From the NCBI GenBank assembly GCA_045106055.1, contig JBGCED010000117.1:1-14271 (forward strand): 14,271 nucleotides of DNA. Direction: 5' to 3'. Source of the stretch: JBGCED01 sp045106055. GTDB taxonomy: Bacteria; Pseudomonadota; Alphaproteobacteria; CBDDJK01. The notes under the pieces were generated by a model, which was not told where the DNA came from, made no database searches, and saw nothing but the letters and a program-made list of their open reading frames with translations. The translations under genes were made by a program, and so were the position numbers. This document shows, in pieces, positions 1 through 5,552 of this stretch (the stretch's first letter is position 1; the number at the start of each line of letters is the position of its first letter).

Positions 1-25
1 GGCAATCATTACAAGCGATCATTAA

Positions 26-1003
26 ATGAATTTTATGGATAAATTCCCAACCAATTTTACAAAAAACCGCGCCGCTTATTCTGTTGATAGCGCGCCTGAA
101 GCAAATCCTGCTGATCTGGCAGGCACCCCAGAATCAGAATCGCAGCCACCACATGAAACCACGCCTGCTCCCAAGCCCCGCGCGGCTTCGCTTGCAAGCG
201 GGCGGCGCGCCCATGTGATTGTGCTTGGCAATCAAAAAGGGGGATCAGGCAAATCCACCACTGCGATGCATATCATCGCAGGTTTGTTATCATCCAAGCG
301 CAAAGTTGCTGCGCTTGACCTTGATCTTGGTCAAGAAAGCTTGCGCCATTATATTGAAAATCGCAAGGCATTTGCGGTTAAGAATAACTTATCTTTACCG
401 ATGCCAGTGCTTGCAAGCATGCCAGCAGGCATAACCGATAAGCAACGCGATAACCCAGCAATCGTCACAGAGATTGAGGCATTGATTCGCTTTTTGCGCA
501 GCTCACATGATTTTCTGGTCATTGACACGCCTGGCAATGAAACCTTGCTGTCGCGCATTGGTCATTCTTTTGCGGATACTTTGCTTACCCCGATCAATGA
601 TTCCTTCGTGGATTTGGATGTTTTAGGGTCAGTTGATTCAACAAGCTTAAACATGAACAAGCCCAGCCGTTATGCTGAAATGGTGTTTGAGGTTAAAATG
701 GCCCGCGCCAAGCGTGAACATTCCAACCGCACCTTTGATTGGGTGGTTGCCCGCAACCGCACCAGCGCGCTTGAATCCAACAATCAAAAAGCAATGGGCT
801 TGGTGCTAGAGCGCATGTCAAAGCGGCTTGGCTTTCGGCAAACCATGGGATTTTCTGAACGGGTGATTTTTCGGGAATTATTCCTTGATGGCTTAACCCT
901 GCTGGATATTCGTTCCAAATCCAATAGCCGCATGAATTTATCGCATGTTGCGGCAAGAAATGAAGTGCGGAACTTGTTAACTGGTTTAAAGCTTCCTATT
1001 TAA
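26..1003 (+). CDS. mipZ: MipZ-like division-plane positioning ParA-family ATPase
   Basis: This is a ParA/MinD-superfamily P-loop ATPase of the MipZ type. In Caulobacter, MipZ forms a gradient from ParB-bound poles and inhibits FtsZ, so that division occurs at midcell. The deviant Walker A, KGGSGKST, lies at residues 71-78. A DLDLGQ segment follows at about 98-103, and the Walker B region FLVIDTPG at about 163-170. Further MipZ-like blocks are TPINDSFVDLDVLG, DWVVARNR and RVIFRELFLDGLTLLD. The protein is 325 residues, longer than Caulobacter MipZ because of about 60 Pro/Ala/Glu-rich, probably disordered residues before the ATPase core. The ATG at 26 has no clear ribosome binding site, and the ATG at 35 is equally possible. 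The stop lies 5 bases before the next gene, suggesting an operon. The family call is secure; the extension's role is unknown. Confidence 0.93.
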   Translation: MNFMDKFPTNFTKNRAAYSVDSAPEANPADLAGTPESESQPPHETTPAPKPRAASLASGRRAHVIVLGNQKGGSGKSTTAMHIIAGLLSSKRKVAALDLDLGQESLRHYIENRKAFAVKNNLSLPMPVLASMPAGITDKQRDNPAIVTEIEALIRFLRSSHDFLVIDTPGNETLLSRIGHSFADTLLTPINDSFVDLDVLGSVDSTSLNMNKPSRYAEMVFEVKMARAKREHSNRTFDWVVARNRTSALESNNQKAMGLVLERMSKRLGFRQTMGFSERVIFRELFLDGLTLLDIRSKSNSRMNLSHVAARNEVRNLLTGLKLPI

Positions 1004-1008
1004 AGCTG

Positions 1009-1563
1009 ATGATATATATTTTACTTGGAATTGCTGGCTTTATCTTCATTTGGGCTGCTATCTTTTTGATTCGGAACAGCACCGCAGCGCAAATCGCAAG
1101 TTTTTTAAGGTGGGTTGGGTTATTGCTTGCGATTGCAGTTGGCGCATTATTGATTGTTTTTAATAAGATATCTCTTATATGGACGATTTTACCGCTCTTA
1201 TTTCCATGGCTTAGCCCCAGCGTGTGGGTGGGGCGTGTTTTACGCCATATTTTCATTCCAAGCTCGCAAGATAAAAAAGGACAACCATGGAATCGTGAAG
1301 CCGATAAGGGCGAGCATCAAAGGGATGATTTGAAAACAAGCGAAAATGCAGAAGAAGCCACCATCATATCCGAGCGCGCACAGCCCATGGCACGCGCCGA
1401 AGCATTGATGATTCTTAACCTTGGCGATAATCCGCAAGAAATTGATATTCATCACGCTTTTCAAAGCCGAAAGGCTGAAATTAAAGCGTCCAAAAGCGCG
1501 GATATTGCCAAACGCCTTGAACTTTTAAGGCGCGCCTATGATAGCTTGATTGAGCCTTTATAG
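1009..1563 (+). CDS. Membrane protein with degenerate C-terminal J-like domain
   Basis: This is a 184-residue protein with about three hydrophobic segments (roughly residues 2-21, 33-51 and 54-74), a charged linker, and a C-terminal region from about 129 that resembles the short J domain of DnaJ/Tim14-like alphaproteobacterial proteins (ALMILNLGDNPQEIDIHHAF, then a final helix like LRRAYDSLI). The HPD tripeptide that normally stimulates DnaK ATPase should lie between helices II and III. Here that stretch reads KAEIKASKSAD, so HPD is absent. A protein of this shape could act as an inactive J-like partner, as Pam16 does, but that is inference. It starts 5 bases after the mipZ stop and is probably co-transcribed with it. 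The membrane topology is clear; the J-like assignment is moderately sure. Confidence 0.72.
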   Translation: MIYILLGIAGFIFIWAAIFLIRNSTAAQIASFLRWVGLLLAIAVGALLIVFNKISLIWTILPLLFPWLSPSVWVGRVLRHIFIPSSQDKKGQPWNREADKGEHQRDDLKTSENAEEATIISERAQPMARAEALMILNLGDNPQEIDIHHAFQSRKAEIKASKSADIAKRLELLRRAYDSLIEPL

Positions 1564-1611
1564 GTTTTTGAAAAAAAAATCGCTTTAGCACACAACCGAA
1601 AGAAACTGAAT

Positions 1612-1800
1612 ATGGCAAAAGGCATCGCGATTGATCCAAAGCTATTGGAAATGCTAATCTGCCCCGTGACCCACGGTCAATTAAAATATGATCGAAATGC
1701 GCAGGAGCTGATCAGCGCGCGCGCAGGGCTTGCTTTTCCAATCAAAGATGGCATTCCAATCATGCTGCCTGATCAAGCCCGCATATTAGAGATTAAATAA
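1612..1800 (+). CDS. Trm112 family (UPF0434/YcaR-like) small protein
   Basis: This is a 62-residue protein of the bacterial Trm112/UPF0434 family. The block LLEMLICPVTHGQLKYDR, the ELISARAGLAFPI segment and the ending KDGIPIMLPDQAR are the usual landmarks, and the length is normal for the family. Eukaryotic and archaeal Trm112 activates several methyltransferases; the role of the bacterial short form is less certain, and nothing here identifies a partner. Only one cysteine is present, so it is not a classical zinc-binding four-cysteine form, which is common in this family. It follows the J-like gene after 48 bases and is the last gene before the convergent sugar-transport operon. Confidence 0.9.
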   Translation: MAKGIAIDPKLLEMLICPVTHGQLKYDRNAQELISARAGLAFPIKDGIPIMLPDQARILEIK

Positions 1801-1808
1801 ATAGAATT

Positions 1809-1827
1809 GGGCTTAATAGCTTAGCCC
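1809..1827. terminator. Possible weak terminator hairpin between convergent genes
   Basis: GGGCT and AGCCC form a five-base-pair stem around a nine-base loop, just after the Trm112-family stop and before the convergent ATPase gene. No T-run follows on the plus strand, so intrinsic termination is doubtful. Confidence 0.25.
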
Positions 1828-1878
1828 CGACAGTGTTATTCGGATATATAAAAGAATCACGGGCTTTATGGATGATGC

Positions 1879-2658
1879 CTATACAGTGCCGCCAAGGCTT
1901 GATTCAAGCTGCGCCATTTCCTGCCCGCCCGCCATCATATCTTGAAGCTGTTCAGGCGTAATATCACCGCGCTTGGCCGTGCCAAGGGTTTTGCCGCGAT
2001 TAAGCACCGTAAAGCGATCCCCAACCGCCAGTGCATGGCGCACATTATGGCTGATAAATACAACGCCAATGCCTTGATTGCGTACACGGTCAACCGTTGC
2101 CAGCACATTTGAAGTTTGGCGAACCCCAAGTGCAGAGGTGGGTTCATCCAAGATTAAAACCTTTGCCCCAAAATGCACCGCGCGTGCAATCGCCACGGTT
2201 TGCCGTTCCCCGCCTGATAATGTCCCAACGGCTTGATCTGGCCCGCGCAGATTAATGCCCATCTTGCGCATTTCTTCCATCGTGACTTGATTGGCATAAT
2301 CAATATCAAAACGGCGAAAGGGCCCCCAGCCTTTCACGGGTTCACGCCCCATAAAGAAATTGCGCGTTACCGACATTAACGGAATCATTGCTAAATCTTG
2401 AAACACGGTCGCAATGCCAGCTTCCATTGCATCGCGGGGATTATTAAAAGACATCGGCTTGCCTTCAAAAGTGATTGTGCCGGCCGTTGGCTTATGCACC
2501 CCAGACATGGTTTTAATAAAGGTGGATTTGCCCGCGCCATTATCCCCCAGCAAGCAATGACATTCGCCTTTATAGACATCAAAGCTTACCCCAGCAAGCG
2601 CGATGATATGGCTGAAATGCTTTTGGATATTCTCCATTTTGATGATTGGTTCAGACAT
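1879..2658 (-). CDS. Sugar ABC transporter ATPase (FrcA-like, single domain)
   Basis: This is the cytoplasmic ATPase of a carbohydrate uptake ABC transporter. It is 259 residues with a single nucleotide-binding domain, as in FrcA of the fructose/mannose/ribose importer, and unlike the duplicated RbsA/XylG type. All motifs are intact: Walker A GDNGAGKST (38-46), Q-loop Q87, signature LSGGERQ (147-153), Walker B VLILDEPTSALG (167-178) and H-loop H204 in SHNVRHAL. With one ATPase domain it must work as a homodimer with the neighbouring permease. The start codon lies one base after the permease stop (TGA-C-ATG), so translation is probably coupled. It ends with TAG. The substrate cannot be read from this subunit; the frcA name is by resemblance only. 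Confidence 0.93.
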   Translation of the reverse strand: MSEPIIKMENIQKHFSHIIALAGVSFDVYKGECHCLLGDNGAGKSTFIKTMSGVHKPTAGTITFEGKPMSFNNPRDAMEAGIATVFQDLAMIPLMSVTRNFFMGREPVKGWGPFRRFDIDYANQVTMEEMRKMGINLRGPDQAVGTLSGGERQTVAIARAVHFGAKVLILDEPTSALGVRQTSNVLATVDRVRNQGIGVVFISHNVRHALAVGDRFTVLNRGKTLGTAKRGDITPEQLQDMMAGGQEMAQLESSLGGTV

Positions 2659-2659
2659 G

Positions 2660-3835
2660 TCAGCGCTCCCCCGTTACCTGTTTGCGGATATAATTATTAA
2701 ACAGCACCGCAACCAACAGAATCGTTCCCAAAAAGACTTTAAACCAGTCTTGGTCAAAATCAGTATAGGTCAATCCAATAATCACCATCCCAAAAATAAT
2801 CGCTCCAAAAAATGCGCCAATCGCAGAACCATAGCCGCCTTTTAACAAGCAGCCGCCAATGACCGCAGCAATAATTGCTTCAAATTCTTTTAAATTACCG
2901 CGCGTTGAATCGGTTGATCCTGAATCCATCACCGTGATAATTGCCACCAAAGTTGCACAAAGCGCAGTTGTGATGAACAGCGCAGTTTTGACATGATTAA
3001 CTGGCACGCCTGAATTTGATGCGGATCGCGCATCCCCGCCCGCAGCAAAAATCCAGTTTCCAACCGATGTGCGCAGCAAGATATGGGTTGCAATCGCAGT
3101 GATAAAGACAAACCATAGAATTTCAACGGGAATTCCCGTTACTTTTGGCGTGCCGTTTTTAAAGGTTTCAATCCAGCCTTGCTCGGCAAGCCAAAGGAAC
3201 AGCCCGCCAAAGGCATCGCCTGAAAAGAAAGGGGTTAGAAAATCATTTGCAACCGCATCGCGCACACCGCGTAATTGGGTTGACCCGCCTGTTGCGATTT
3301 TCAAGCCAACCAGCGAAAATCCGCGTAAAATGAATAAAAAGGCAAGGGTGACAATGAAAGATGGCAAGCCTGTGCGAATAACGATTTGACCATTAATATA
3401 GCCAACGATGCCAGCCAAAACCAGCGTGATGGGAATAACCAAAATTAGCGGTAAGCCTGTGTTGACGACAAGGGTGGCAAAAATAAGCCCCGCAAAGGCA
3501 ACCATTGACCCGATGGATAGATCAAATTCCCCGCCAATCATCAATAAGGCGGCGCCGATTGCCAAAATACCAATTTGCGCTGCGGGCTGCATCCAGTTCA
3601 TCGTGCCGGCCAGCGTAAACATAACAGGATCGGCGGTAATGACAAAGAATAGAGTAACCAACACAAGCCCAGCAAGCGCGCCAAGTTCAGGCCGGCGTAA
3701 GAATTTTGCGAATCGTGTTTCGCTTTTTACGCGTTCATCTTTTGCTGCTGCGTCTGTTGCTGCTGCGTCTGTTGTTGCAGCGTCTGTTGTTGCTGCGTCT
3801 GTTGTTTTGACCTCAGATATCGTTGAATCTGACAT
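2660..3835 (-). CDS. Sugar ABC transporter permease (FrcC-like, BPD_transp_2 family)
   Basis: This is the inner-membrane permease of the same importer: 391 residues, with many hydrophobic helices from about residue 52 to 382. Family landmarks are GGEFDLSIGSMVA (101-113), the ATPase-coupling loop around AAGGDARSASNSGVPVNHVK (264-283) and AAVIGGCLLKGGYGSAIGAF (323-342). The protein is longer than most relatives because of an N-terminal cytoplasmic tail of about 45 residues. That tail contains four copies of a five-residue TDAA(T/A) unit at residues 12-31, encoded by a 15-bp tandem repeat. The start is supported by a purine-rich GAGGGGG about 10 bases upstream. It lies between the binding-protein gene (82-base gap with a hairpin) and the ATPase gene. 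Loss or gain of repeat units would keep the frame. Confidence 0.93.
   Translation of the reverse strand: MSDSTISEVKTTDAATTDAATTDAAATDAAAKDERVKSETRFAKFLRRPELGALAGLVLVTLFFVITADPVMFTLAGTMNWMQPAAQIGILAIGAALLMIGGEFDLSIGSMVAFAGLIFATLVVNTGLPLILVIPITLVLAGIVGYINGQIVIRTGLPSFIVTLAFLFILRGFSLVGLKIATGGSTQLRGVRDAVANDFLTPFFSGDAFGGLFLWLAEQGWIETFKNGTPKVTGIPVEILWFVFITAIATHILLRTSVGNWIFAAGGDARSASNSGVPVNHVKTALFITTALCATLVAIITVMDSGSTDSTRGNLKEFEAIIAAVIGGCLLKGGYGSAIGAFFGAIIFGMVIIGLTYTDFDQDWFKVFLGTILLVAVLFNNYIRKQVTGER
3743..3802 (-). repeat. Four tandem 15-bp repeats inside the permease gene
   Basis: Four units of 15 bp lie at 3743-3757, 3758-3772, 3773-3787 and 3788-3802, each ending in CGTCTGT on the plus strand. 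The first two are identical; the others differ by one or two bases. They encode TDAAT, TDAAT, TDAAA and TDAAA in the N-terminal tail of the permease. Unit length is a multiple of three, so copy-number change would not shift the frame. Confidence 0.95.
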
Positions 3836-3872
3836 GGCATTATTTCCCCCTCACCCAGAAATAGTAAAAGAA

Positions 3873-3904
3873 CCCTCTTCTTCGCCATGAAGCAAAGAAG
3901 AGGG
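3873..3904 (-). terminator. Intergenic hairpin between binding-protein and permease genes
   Basis: CCCTCTTCTT (3873-3882) is perfectly complementary to AAGAAGAGGG (3895-3904), giving a ten-base-pair stem with a 12-base loop, 14 bases after the binding-protein stop codon. An alternative inner stem CTTC/GAAG with a GCCAT loop is possible. A T-rich but interrupted tract follows on the transcribed strand. In many binding-protein-dependent importers, a hairpin here partly terminates transcription or protects the upstream message, so that the binding protein outnumbers the membrane subunits. That role is inferred from position. Confidence 0.7.
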
Positions 3905-3917
3905 GGAAACAGATAAA

Positions 3918-4835
3918 TTAACGAATGCCTTTTGCAGAAAGCTCAATCACTTGTGCTGCTTTATCAGCCGTGATCAAATTTGGTCCTGAAGGCACATTAC
4001 CGCCTGGAACTGTGCCATATTCAGCATGGAGCGCCAAGAAGGTAACGGGCAAATAGCCTTGCAAGAATGGCTGTTGGTCAATGCCGAACATTGCATCACC
4101 ATCCAACACCATTTGCAAGAAATTTGCAGACAGATCAAAAGAAGCAACCTGAATATCACGGCCGCTTTCTTTTACAGCTTCAACCGATGGTTCGCCCGCA
4201 AGTGATGCGCCAAGGGCAATCACAGTGTCAATGTCGGAATTGGAAGCAATCGATGCTGCGACTTTTGACTTAATTTCAGCAGGATCATTGCCCGTTGGCA
4301 GAATCGTTACATCACCGCCAAAACCAGCAGCAAAGCCAGCGCAGCGTTGATCAAGGGCGACATTTCCAACTTCGTGATTGACGCAAACCGCATTTGAACC
4401 GCCTTTTGCAAGGGCTTCACCTGCTGCAAGACCTGCATCATATTCGGCCTGACCAACATGCAATACCGCACCAAGTTCTTTTGCAACATCAGACCCTGAA
4501 TTGATGGAAATAACAGGAATGCCTGCTTTAACAGCTTTTGCAATGGCAGGACCAAGTGCATCGCCATCAGGAATTGAAACCACAAGCCCATCTGGCTCTT
4601 GATTTACAGCCGCATCAATCAGCTGACCCATGGCAACCATATCAAAAGTTTCTGGTGCGCGATATTCAACCTTTGCCCCTGTATGTTCGCCCGCTAAATC
4701 AGCACCATTTTTAACAATTGCCCAAAAAGGATCATTGGCCTGACCATGCGTGACCACAATAATATCAGCAGCCATCGCAGCATTTGACACAAATAATGCT
4801 GCGGCGCTTACCCCAAGTTTTTGTACTAAATTCAT
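3918..4835 (-). CDS. Periplasmic sugar-binding protein (FrcB/RbsB-like)
   Basis: This is the substrate-binding subunit of the importer, a periplasmic type I binding protein (Peripla_BP_4-like), 305 residues. The N-terminus is a typical signal peptide: MNLVQK, a hydrophobic core, and an AMA-A cleavage site after about residue 22. The mature protein starts ADIIVVTHGQANDPFW, the usual first strand of a ribose/fructose-type binding protein. DGLVVSIPDGDALGPAIAKA and GIPVISINSG follow, and a late SFDLSANFLQMVLDGDAMFGIDQQPFLQG region forms the second lobe and hinge. A GGAGG ribosome binding site at 4842-4846 sits 6 bases before the ATG. It is the first gene of the operon, and a hairpin follows its stop. 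The ligand is likely a monosaccharide or cyclitol and is not determinable here. No catabolic enzymes are adjacent to help. Confidence 0.9.
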   Translation of the reverse strand: MNLVQKLGVSAAALFVSNAAMAADIIVVTHGQANDPFWAIVKNGADLAGEHTGAKVEYRAPETFDMVAMGQLIDAAVNQEPDGLVVSIPDGDALGPAIAKAVKAGIPVISINSGSDVAKELGAVLHVGQAEYDAGLAAGEALAKGGSNAVCVNHEVGNVALDQRCAGFAAGFGGDVTILPTGNDPAEIKSKVAASIASNSDIDTVIALGASLAGEPSVEAVKESGRDIQVASFDLSANFLQMVLDGDAMFGIDQQPFLQGYLPVTFLALHAEYGTVPGGNVPSGPNLITADKAAQVIELSAKGIR

Positions 4836-4905
4836 AATTTTCCTCCGTTAAAGATTTAAGAAATAAAACATGTAACTTTCGATAGGTTCATATTTTATGT
4901 CCAAT

Positions 4906-4935
4906 TAATATTTATGATAAATTCCCCCCTGTCAA
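4906..4935 (-). promoter_or_regulatory. Candidate sigma-70 promoter for the sugar transporter operon
   Basis: On the minus strand a consensus TTGACA (-35) at 4930-4935 is followed after 18-19 bases by an AT-rich -10 candidate (ATATTA or TATTAA, around 4905-4911). It lies about 70 bases upstream of the binding-protein start and reads towards it. The -35 is perfect; the -10 is weak, which suits an activated or repressed promoter. Confidence 0.45.
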
Positions 4936-4952
4936 CCTGAATAATATCATTG

Positions 4953-4987
4953 ATGCTACACCCATAGCATTTCAGCCCAAATAGCAT
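4953..4987. promoter_or_regulatory. Inverted repeat, possible operator upstream of transporter promoter
   Basis: ATGCTA (4953-4958) and TAGCAT (4965-4970) form a perfect inverted repeat with a six-base spacer. A third TAGCAT half-site lies at 4982-4987. The repeat centre is about 29 bases upstream of the candidate -35, a position typical of an activator site. No regulator gene is present in the window to match it. Confidence 0.35.
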
Positions 4988-5052
4988 CTAATCAACAGGC
5001 TTAACCCTTATGACCAAAATATTTTTTAGGCGAAAATTAAAAAACAGCATAA

Positions 5053-5069
5053 TTGGCACGCGATTTGCA
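5053..5069 (+). promoter_or_regulatory. Sigma-54 (-24/-12) promoter reading towards flgL
   Basis: The sequence TTGGCACGCGATTTGCA matches the sigma-54 consensus TGGCACG-N4-TTGCA at every fixed position, with the invariant GG at 5055-5056 and GC at 5067-5068. The predicted start is about 5080, on the plus strand. The only annotated gene in that direction is flgL, starting 473 bases later. Sigma-54 drives many flagellar genes in Caulobacter and relatives, so a flagellar target is plausible, but the long leader is unusual. Enhancer sites cannot be assigned with certainty. Confidence 0.7.
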
Positions 5070-5145
5070 TTAATCACATTGCTGATGATGCCGTTTATGG
5101 ATTAATATAGATTGATCCGTTCGCACGCAAGAAGCGTAGCGATAA

Positions 5146-5256
5146 ATGGCATGCCAGAATGGCGCGTTTGATTGTAAATTTATGATGCAGAAAGGCATTT
5201 ATAAATTTGGATACAGGAAAAAAGAAGATCATCGGTGCGAAATATGGTTGAATTAG
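5146..5256 (+). other. Short reading frame of 36 codons downstream of sigma-54 promoter
   Basis: An ATG at 5146 opens a 36-codon frame beginning MACQNGAFDCKF and ending with TAG at 5254. It starts about 66 bases after the predicted sigma-54 transcription start. There is no convincing ribosome binding site, and I recognise no family. It may be a small protein, a remnant, or chance in AT-rich DNA. Confidence 0.2.
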
Positions 5257-5372
5257 ATGTCTGGCAGAATGCTGGAAGGGTGGCTTTGAAAAAGCTTATG
5301 AAACAATAGATACCCGTCAATAAAATTGATGGTTTGCAAACAGAAAGTTTGAATGGAAGCATTTTAAAAGAC

Positions 5373-5393
5373 CCATTTTATATGATAAAATGG
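5373..5393. repeat. 21-bp palindrome with 9-bp perfect arms
   Basis: CCATTTTAT (5373-5381) and ATAAAATGG (5385-5393) are perfect complements around a three-base ATG centre. It is AT-rich and has no following T-run, so it looks more like an operator or a leader hairpin than a terminator. It ends three bases before a strong AGGAGGAG Shine-Dalgarno-like sequence. Confidence 0.6.
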
Positions 5394-5406
5394 TATAGGA
5401 GGAGTA

Positions 5407-5460
5407 GCATCCGCATAATGCGTAAAGTAATATGCATCCGCATAATGCGTAAAGTAATAT
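5407..5460 (+). repeat. Exact 27-bp tandem duplication with palindromic cores
   Basis: Positions 5407-5433 and 5434-5460 are identical 27-bp units. Each contains the odd-centred palindrome CGCATAATGCG (5412-5422 and 5439-5449), so the pair presents two identical dyad sites 27 bp apart, about 2.6 helical turns. They lie 100-150 bp upstream of flgL. Perfect identity suggests a recent duplication or selection for paired regulator binding. Confidence 0.9.
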
Positions 5461-5552
5461 AATGAACAGAATAATTTGCAATTTTATGGCGTAACATGCC
5501 GTGCTTCGTAAAGCGCGTGAATGGTATCGCTTGCGCAAAAAATAGGTGATTC

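Larger units (their letters stand above)
5244..5462 (+). other. Reading frame interrupted by one in-frame TAG (possible remnant)
   Basis: One plus-strand frame starts at the ATG at 5244 (MVELDVWQNAGRVALKKLMKQ), meets TAG at 5307, and then stays open for 50 codons to TAA at 5460, crossing the 27-bp tandem repeat. A shorter frame starting at ATG 5418 lies 13 bases after an AGGAGGAG sequence and would encode 14 residues with two copies of MRKVI. The stop TAA at 5460-5462 shares a base with an ATG at 5462 opening ten more codons; a further 17-codon frame (5496-5549) ends just before flgL. No homology is recognised. It could be a decayed gene or leader mini-frames; both are speculative. Confidence 0.2.
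4836..5552. other. 717-bp divergent intergenic region rich in regulatory motifs
   Basis: This AT-rich gap separates the sugar importer (minus) from flgL (plus). From left to right it holds the transporter ribosome binding site and promoter, the TAGCAT inverted repeat, a sigma-54 promoter (5053-5069) and a 36-codon frame (5146-5256). Next come an interrupted frame (5244-5462), a palindrome with 9-bp arms (5373-5393), an AGGAGGAG ribosome binding site (5397-5404), an exact 27-bp tandem duplication (5407-5460) and two more tiny frames leading to flgL. I recognise no protein family or RNA family in it. Confidence 0.8.

Noticed and set aside
3408..3890. Long plus-strand frame opposite the permease gene
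   Set aside because: It is a shadow of the permease coding strand; its Ala/Ser/Val repeats come from the 15-bp tandem repeat.
5407..5460. Tandem repeats as a minimal CRISPR array
   Set aside because: The units abut with no spacers, and no cas genes are present.
5317..5538. Minus-strand frame of 73 codons with a repeated YALCGC segment in the flgL upstream region
   Set aside because: The repeat is simply the 27-bp DNA duplication read on the other strand; there is no ribosome binding site and no family resemblance.
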